Origin: Sediminispirochaeta smaragdinae DSM 11293
GTDB lineage: Bacteria > Spirochaetota > Spirochaetia > DSM-16054 > Sediminispirochaetaceae
Reading direction: 5' to 3'
DNA: 64,000 bases
Assembly: GCF_000143985.1 (NCBI RefSeq)
Contig: NC_014364.1
Location: forward strand, 2,480,001 to 2,544,000
Positions 60,493 to 64,000 of this stretch are shown piece after piece (within the stretch, counting starts at the first letter, position 1; each line of letters opens with the position of its first letter). The notes beneath the pieces are model-generated. The model had not been told where the DNA came from, did no database searches, and saw nothing but the letters and a program-made list of their open reading frames with translations. A program made the position numbers and the translations under genes.

Positions 60493-61424
60493 GTGAAAAC
60501 TCGGCTCTTGTGCAAAATCAAGCACGAGAAGATTTTAATAAAGCAAGAACGAAAGCCGCCTTCTCAAGAATTCTGAACGCGCTTTCACCGGAAAAGCAGC
60601 GCCTGCTTTCCCTGGAAGATGTAAAGAATCTTCTGAAGCCGAAATCGCAAACCTACAAGGGTATGCAGGCGGTTGATATCGATTTGATAGTAGGAAGTGA
60701 AGGACGATATAAGGATTTTACTTCCGCCTTTTTGCCCAAACGTGATTTTATTCGGGGACGCTGGGAAAGTGTCGACCGTGCCCATCTCATGGATGTCACC
60801 CTGCCGCCCATAAAGCTCTATGAGATCGGCGGTGTCTATTTTGTACGAGACGGTAACCATCGCGTCTCGGTGGCAAAAAGCCAGGGTGGCAGGGCCATCG
60901 ATGCCGAAGTAATCGAGTTGGATACGGAACTGAAACTCGAACCGGGGATGACGCAAAACGATCTGAAATGGCTGGTCATCAACTATGAAAAGGAGAGGGT
61001 CTTCGAGGAAACAGGCCTCGGAACGGTCATTGACAAACGTGAGATCCACTTTACCGAGACCGGCCGCTGGATAGAGCTACTCCGTCATATACAGGGCCAC
61101 AAGTATTATATCAATCAGGACAGGGAAGATGAAATTCCCTTTCTCGAAGCGGCGAAGTCGTGGTACGAAAATGTCTATCTTCCCATTGTCGATGTAATCT
61201 TTCGGGAGAACATTCTTGCCCGCTTTCCCGGACGAAGTTTCGGAGACCTTTATATGTGGATTATCAAACATTGGGACGGTTTAAAACACAAATATGGAAA
61301 CGACTTCTCTTTAAACAAGGCCGCCATCGACTATGCAAATCGATATGGGAAAAGCAGAAGAGAGCGTTTTACCGAGAAGCTCCGAAAGATAGGCAAACTA
61401 CTGCGCTCCTTCTTCCTGCGATAG
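60489..61424 (+). CDS. ParB/sulfiredoxin-fold protein coupled to the phosphoesterase
   Basis: 311 residues. The middle contains the ParB/Srx signature VRDGNHRVSVAKSQGG at about 119-134 (Asp121, His124, Arg125), which in ParB and sulfiredoxin folds forms the nucleotide pocket. An AEVIEL strand follows. The protein has no HTH that I can see. It resembles DUF4032-type proteins annotated as regulators. The C-terminus (GNDFSLNKAAIDYANRYGKS and a run of basic residues) may contact nucleic acid or membrane. It overlaps the phosphoesterase gene by 4 bp and, at its 3' end, the convergent lipoprotein gene by 27 bp. Function unknown. Confidence 0.65.
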   Translation: MSENSALVQNQAREDFNKARTKAAFSRILNALSPEKQRLLSLEDVKNLLKPKSQTYKGMQAVDIDLIVGSEGRYKDFTSAFLPKRDFIRGRWESVDRAHLMDVTLPPIKLYEIGGVYFVRDGNHRVSVAKSQGGRAIDAEVIELDTELKLEPGMTQNDLKWLVINYEKERVFEETGLGTVIDKREIHFTETGRWIELLRHIQGHKYYINQDREDEIPFLEAAKSWYENVYLPIVDVIFRENILARFPGRSFGDLYMWIIKHWDGLKHKYGNDFSLNKAAIDYANRYGKSRRERFTEKLRKIGKLLRSFFLR

Positions 61425-62114
61425 ATCACAGGGACCGAAAAGAACGGCGATCCCGCTGCTTCTATCATAGGCGTATGCTCGCCACTGGGTGGCATCTTTT
61501 CCCCTGCCGCGCGCCAAGAGCTTTTTCGGAAAGTGAAGCACTCCATCATCGCCGACAGTGGCCTTTTCCGAAAGAACGGAATCATCCATTTCGTTATAGA
61601 GCCGGAATTCGGTATCGAGCCAATTGGCCTGCTCTCCCGGCAAAACAAGAGCAAGGGCATCGGTTTCAGAACGGAATGGAAGAATGGCATCGTTAAAGGA
61701 AATCGAGTCATCGATCGAAAAACGCACCGAACTTTCCCTTCCTCCCTTGTCGATGAGCGTAACCTCATATGAGGCCCTGGGAAAACGGTCCTCATTCGGC
61801 ATTTCAAAACGTGGATAACCATACCACGCCTCTCCGTTTCGGTCGATGATGATAAGCTTATCCTCTTCTACCGTCCAGGAAAGTTCACGTTCTGTACAAT
61901 CGAGGCGAAGGGAGCCCACATCCTCAATACCGTCTCTGTCGTCGGCAAGAACAAAAAGTCGAAGTCCCTCGGTATACTCTCCCCCGTCTGGGACTGAGAT
62001 TTCAAGACGCCAGAACAGAGAGGCTATTTCCGGGCTATACGCACTACAGGATGAAAATGAGAGGATGACAAAAAAAAAGAATAAAACCGAGACGAGCTCA
62101 GATGCTTTCGACAT
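61398..62114 (-). CDS. Predicted lipoprotein of unknown function
   Basis: 238 residues. The ATG at 62114 gives MSKASELVSVLFFFFVILSF followed by lipobox SSCS, so it is probably exported and lipidated. The mature part has beta-rich sandwich character (ISVPDGGEYTEGLRLFVLAD, SVRFSIDDSISFND). I do not recognise it. It overlaps the stop of the acyltransferase gene by 17 bp, so the two are coupled, and runs 27 bp into the convergent ParB-fold gene. No clear Shine-Dalgarno sequence is seen, consistent with reinitiation from the upstream gene. Confidence 0.7.
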   Translation of the reverse strand: MSKASELVSVLFFFFVILSFSSCSAYSPEIASLFWRLEISVPDGGEYTEGLRLFVLADDRDGIEDVGSLRLDCTERELSWTVEEDKLIIIDRNGEAWYGYPRFEMPNEDRFPRASYEVTLIDKGGRESSVRFSIDDSISFNDAILPFRSETDALALVLPGEQANWLDTEFRLYNEMDDSVLSEKATVGDDGVLHFPKKLLARGRGKDATQWRAYAYDRSSGIAVLFGPCDLSQEEGAQ

Positions 62115-63261
62115 AAGACATTTTGGTAACGACCGGATTTGCATAGGTTTCAAGAAGTATTTCACGGACCTCGTCGGGCAGGTGTTTAAACCGCTTCATC
62201 AACTGCTCACGATCATGATCATCGTATCGATCACTGAAAAGTGTACTTCCCTTCACCATGTCATAGGCAAGATAGTTAGTTGCCCAAAGACGGTATGAAG
62301 ACTGAATCTTTCGATCAATCTCTTCAGCCAGTTCACGGTCGTTCTTGAAAGTTCCCTCTATCGGCTTGGAAAAAGCGTAATGGACACGCCCTTTGAAACC
62401 TTTCATACCGGCCATCATTGAGACAAGATCCTCGTATTTCCCTTTTTTGTGTTCTCCGCGTACCTTCTTGTGGTACAATTCCCATGCCTTCATACGATCA
62501 CAGGGGTCATATTCATAGCTGATGGCAACAGGCACAATACGGCAGGAACGGGTGAACTCCTCAAAAGGAATCTTTCGTGCACGATCGACCAGCTGGAGCA
62601 TTTTGACAACCGCGGCGTTGGTATGATCCTTCCCATCCTTGGACCGGCCGGGTCCCTGTGCGATCCATATCGATTCATCCGTATCTTGAAGCACATGGCG
62701 AATATAGGCCGACAATTGCAAACTTGCCACAAGCTGTTCCCGTATCGGAAGATTCCGCTTTACGATAAAAGAACGATTTATCCTGATGACATCGGCGACC
62801 GTCTGATTGATCATCAAATTGTCTCCGAAGGCAATTTGCGTCAAAGGCATACCATATCGTGTCAGGACATAGTTTAGCAAAGCCGGATCAAGAACAATAT
62901 CCCTGTGGTTGGTTATAAAGAGATAGGAAAGCTTTTTATCGAGGAATTCCCCCCCCGAATAGCTGATTCCGCTGATCGACTTCTTAACCACAAACTTTGT
63001 GAGAAAGGTATCGACACTCACCTTGCGCTGAAAATCAAAAACACTCTTTACGGAACGGAATTTCCTCCGCATATAAGAACGGAGGGCAAAATCGACAAGG
63101 GGTTTGGCAAATTTCGGTAGATGAGGTAAAAAGGCGGTTCGGATTCCCGATACCAACCATTCGCTTTTTCCCAAACGGGAGAGGACCTCTTCTACTTCAT
63201 CATCCCGATAGGGACGAATATCTTCAAAATCAATAGTATCCAACAGCTTCTCAAGATCCAT
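62098..63261 (-). CDS. Phospholipid/glycerol acyltransferase (PlsC-like) family
   Basis: 387 residues. Seen: the acyltransferase motif FITNHRDIVLDPALL, with His119 and Asp125. The spacing is H-x5-D instead of the usual H-x4-D, a pattern I associate with a branch of PlsC-like proteins in Bacteroidetes and spirochaetes. Later motifs include the glycerol-phosphate-like IWIAQGPGRSKDG (near 205) and IVPVAISYEY. No signal peptide and no clear transmembrane helix, so likely membrane-peripheral. It lies 18 bp after rph on the same strand and overlaps the lipoprotein gene. Confidence 0.8.
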   Translation of the reverse strand: MDLEKLLDTIDFEDIRPYRDDEVEEVLSRLGKSEWLVSGIRTAFLPHLPKFAKPLVDFALRSYMRRKFRSVKSVFDFQRKVSVDTFLTKFVVKKSISGISYSGGEFLDKKLSYLFITNHRDIVLDPALLNYVLTRYGMPLTQIAFGDNLMINQTVADVIRINRSFIVKRNLPIREQLVASLQLSAYIRHVLQDTDESIWIAQGPGRSKDGKDHTNAAVVKMLQLVDRARKIPFEEFTRSCRIVPVAISYEYDPCDRMKAWELYHKKVRGEHKKGKYEDLVSMMAGMKGFKGRVHYAFSKPIEGTFKNDRELAEEIDRKIQSSYRLWATNYLAYDMVKGSTLFSDRYDDHDREQLMKRFKHLPDEVREILLETYANPVVTKMSYVESI

Positions 63262-63279
63262 AGTGAGTAGAGTACCCCT

Positions 63280-64000
63280 TTATTGTCGGAAAGTAAAGCC
63301 GGAATCGATTTTGAGGGCATCACGCTGTTTTTGAAAAATGAACGTAAGCCCTTCGTCGGCAGCGGCGATAAGCGAAGCAAGTTGTTCGGAGGAAAAGGTT
63401 CCCTTCTCTCCCGTTCCCTGGAGTTCTACAAAGGCCTCTTCCAGTTTCACAATGTTCATATCAACCTCGGCCCGACTATCGTGCGCATAGTCGAGGTCAC
63501 AGACGACCTGTCCGTCCACAATACCGACACTCACGGCGGCGAGTTGTCCCTTGAGATAATAGTCGGCACCACCCCGCCCTTCCCGTTCGGCAAGCGCACT
63601 AAGCGCCTCATAGAGCGCTACCCATCCCCCGGAAACCGATGCAGTTCTTGTGCCACCATCGGCCTGAATGACATCGCAGTCGACGGTCAGGGTCCGTTCG
63701 CCAAGTTTCTCCATATCAACGGATGCACGGAGGCTCCGTCCGATGAGACGCTGAATCTCGGTACTTCTGCCGTCCCGTTTACCGATCTCCCGCTGCTTTC
63801 TTCCGCCCCCGGTACTGCCAGGCAGCATACCATACTCGGCGGTAAGCCAGCCGCAGCCCCTTCCCTCTAAAAAGGAAGGAACACGATCTTCAAGGGAGAC
63901 GGTACAGATAACCTTTGTATCACCGTAGGATGCGAGGCAGGAACCGGCTGGGTGAATCAGATAGGATGTTTGAAATTGAACATCCCGCATCAGTTTTCGC
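63280..64000 (-). CDS. rph: Ribonuclease PH (partial, 5' end outside the window)
   Basis: Phosphorolytic 3'-to-5' exoribonuclease that trims tRNA precursors. Seen: GSCLASYGDTKVICTVS, GWLTAEYGMLPGSTGG, the basic GKRDGRSTEIQRLIGRSLR, DCDVIQADGGTRTASVSGG and the metal and phosphate site EVDMN. An internal ATG exists at 63990, but the preceding frame reads R-K-L and fits the family's N-terminal D-G-R-x-x-x-x-L-R segment, so about ten N-terminal residues lie beyond the window. Upstream of the acyltransferase by 18 bp. Confidence 0.95.
   Translation of the reverse strand, partial: RKLMRDVQFQTSYLIHPAGSCLASYGDTKVICTVSLEDRVPSFLEGRGCGWLTAEYGMLPGSTGGGRKQREIGKRDGRSTEIQRLIGRSLRASVDMEKLGERTLTVDCDVIQADGGTRTASVSGGWVALYEALSALAEREGRGGADYYLKGQLAAVSVGIVDGQVVCDLDYAHDSRAEVDMNIVKLEEAFVELQGTGEKGTFSSEQLASLIAAADEGLTFIFQKQRDALKIDSGFTFRQ

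Overview
The window reads as chromosomal backbone of a Gram-negative, probably free-living bacterium. The gene content points to the Spirochaetia (a Spirochaeta or Sediminispirochaeta-like organism). Reasons are the paired outer-membrane barrels with an N-terminal FecR-type domain, a long PilZ protein of a type I associate with spirochaetes, an abundance of TPR membrane proteins, an Aquifex-type aconitase and a ComM/HtrA/UvrB string. This assignment is inference from family content. No rRNA is present to confirm it. Base composition looks close to 50% GC by eye, except for a clearly AT-rich stretch at about 28.8-31.6 kb.

Layout. 0-6 kb: an acyl-CoA ligase (+), then an AlaX tRNA-editing protein behind a three-gene ABC importer (-), and a HAD phosphatase (+). 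6-12 kb: glutamate synthase gltB-gltD (-). 12-20.5 kb (-): DEAD-box helicase, GNAT, RRM protein with terminator, then comM-htrA-uvrB, and rnhA. 20.6-24.3 kb (+): a two-lobed AAA+ ATPase, galM and an MBL-fold hydrolase. 24.3-27.4 kb (-): a membrane protein, a CYTH protein and a two-gene SUF system (SufC plus one short SufB/D). 27.4-31.6 kb (-): two MFS transporters and a membrane protein in AT-rich DNA, ending at a tRNA-Met gene. 31.7-37.8 kb: a thioesterase, a 972-residue STAND-like TPR protein, an HATPase/PilZ pair and a long PilZ protein. 37.9-42.7 kb (+): aconitase, HD phosphohydrolase, TtcA-like sulfurtransferase and a ComFB-domain protein. 42.7-45.1 kb (-): a YlxP protein, a voltage-sensor/HAMP membrane protein and a protein of unknown function. 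45.1-55.6 kb (+): a giant outer-membrane protein, two related barrels and mutL. 55.6-59.8 kb: three TPR proteins. 59.8-64 kb: a metallophosphoesterase/ParB-fold pair (+), then a lipoprotein, an acyltransferase and RNase PH (-), the last running off the window.

How the genes work together. Nitrogen assimilation (gltBD), repair (uvrB, mutL, comM) and RNA metabolism (DEAD helicase, RRM protein, RNase HI, RNase PH, AlaX, TtcA-like) form the housekeeping part. The two PilZ proteins and the ComFB protein suggest c-di-GMP signalling near 35-43 kb. The 45-54 kb block is a cell-envelope locus with three large predicted beta-barrel proteins. The most unusual single gene is at 43036-44166. It encodes a canonical S1-S4 voltage sensor (eight basic residues at exact three-residue spacing) joined to an extracytoplasmic domain and a HAMP-like tail rather than to an ion pore. 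A second theme is that several genes begin about 7-8 nt after a good -10 box with no ribosome-binding site, which suggests leaderless mRNAs.
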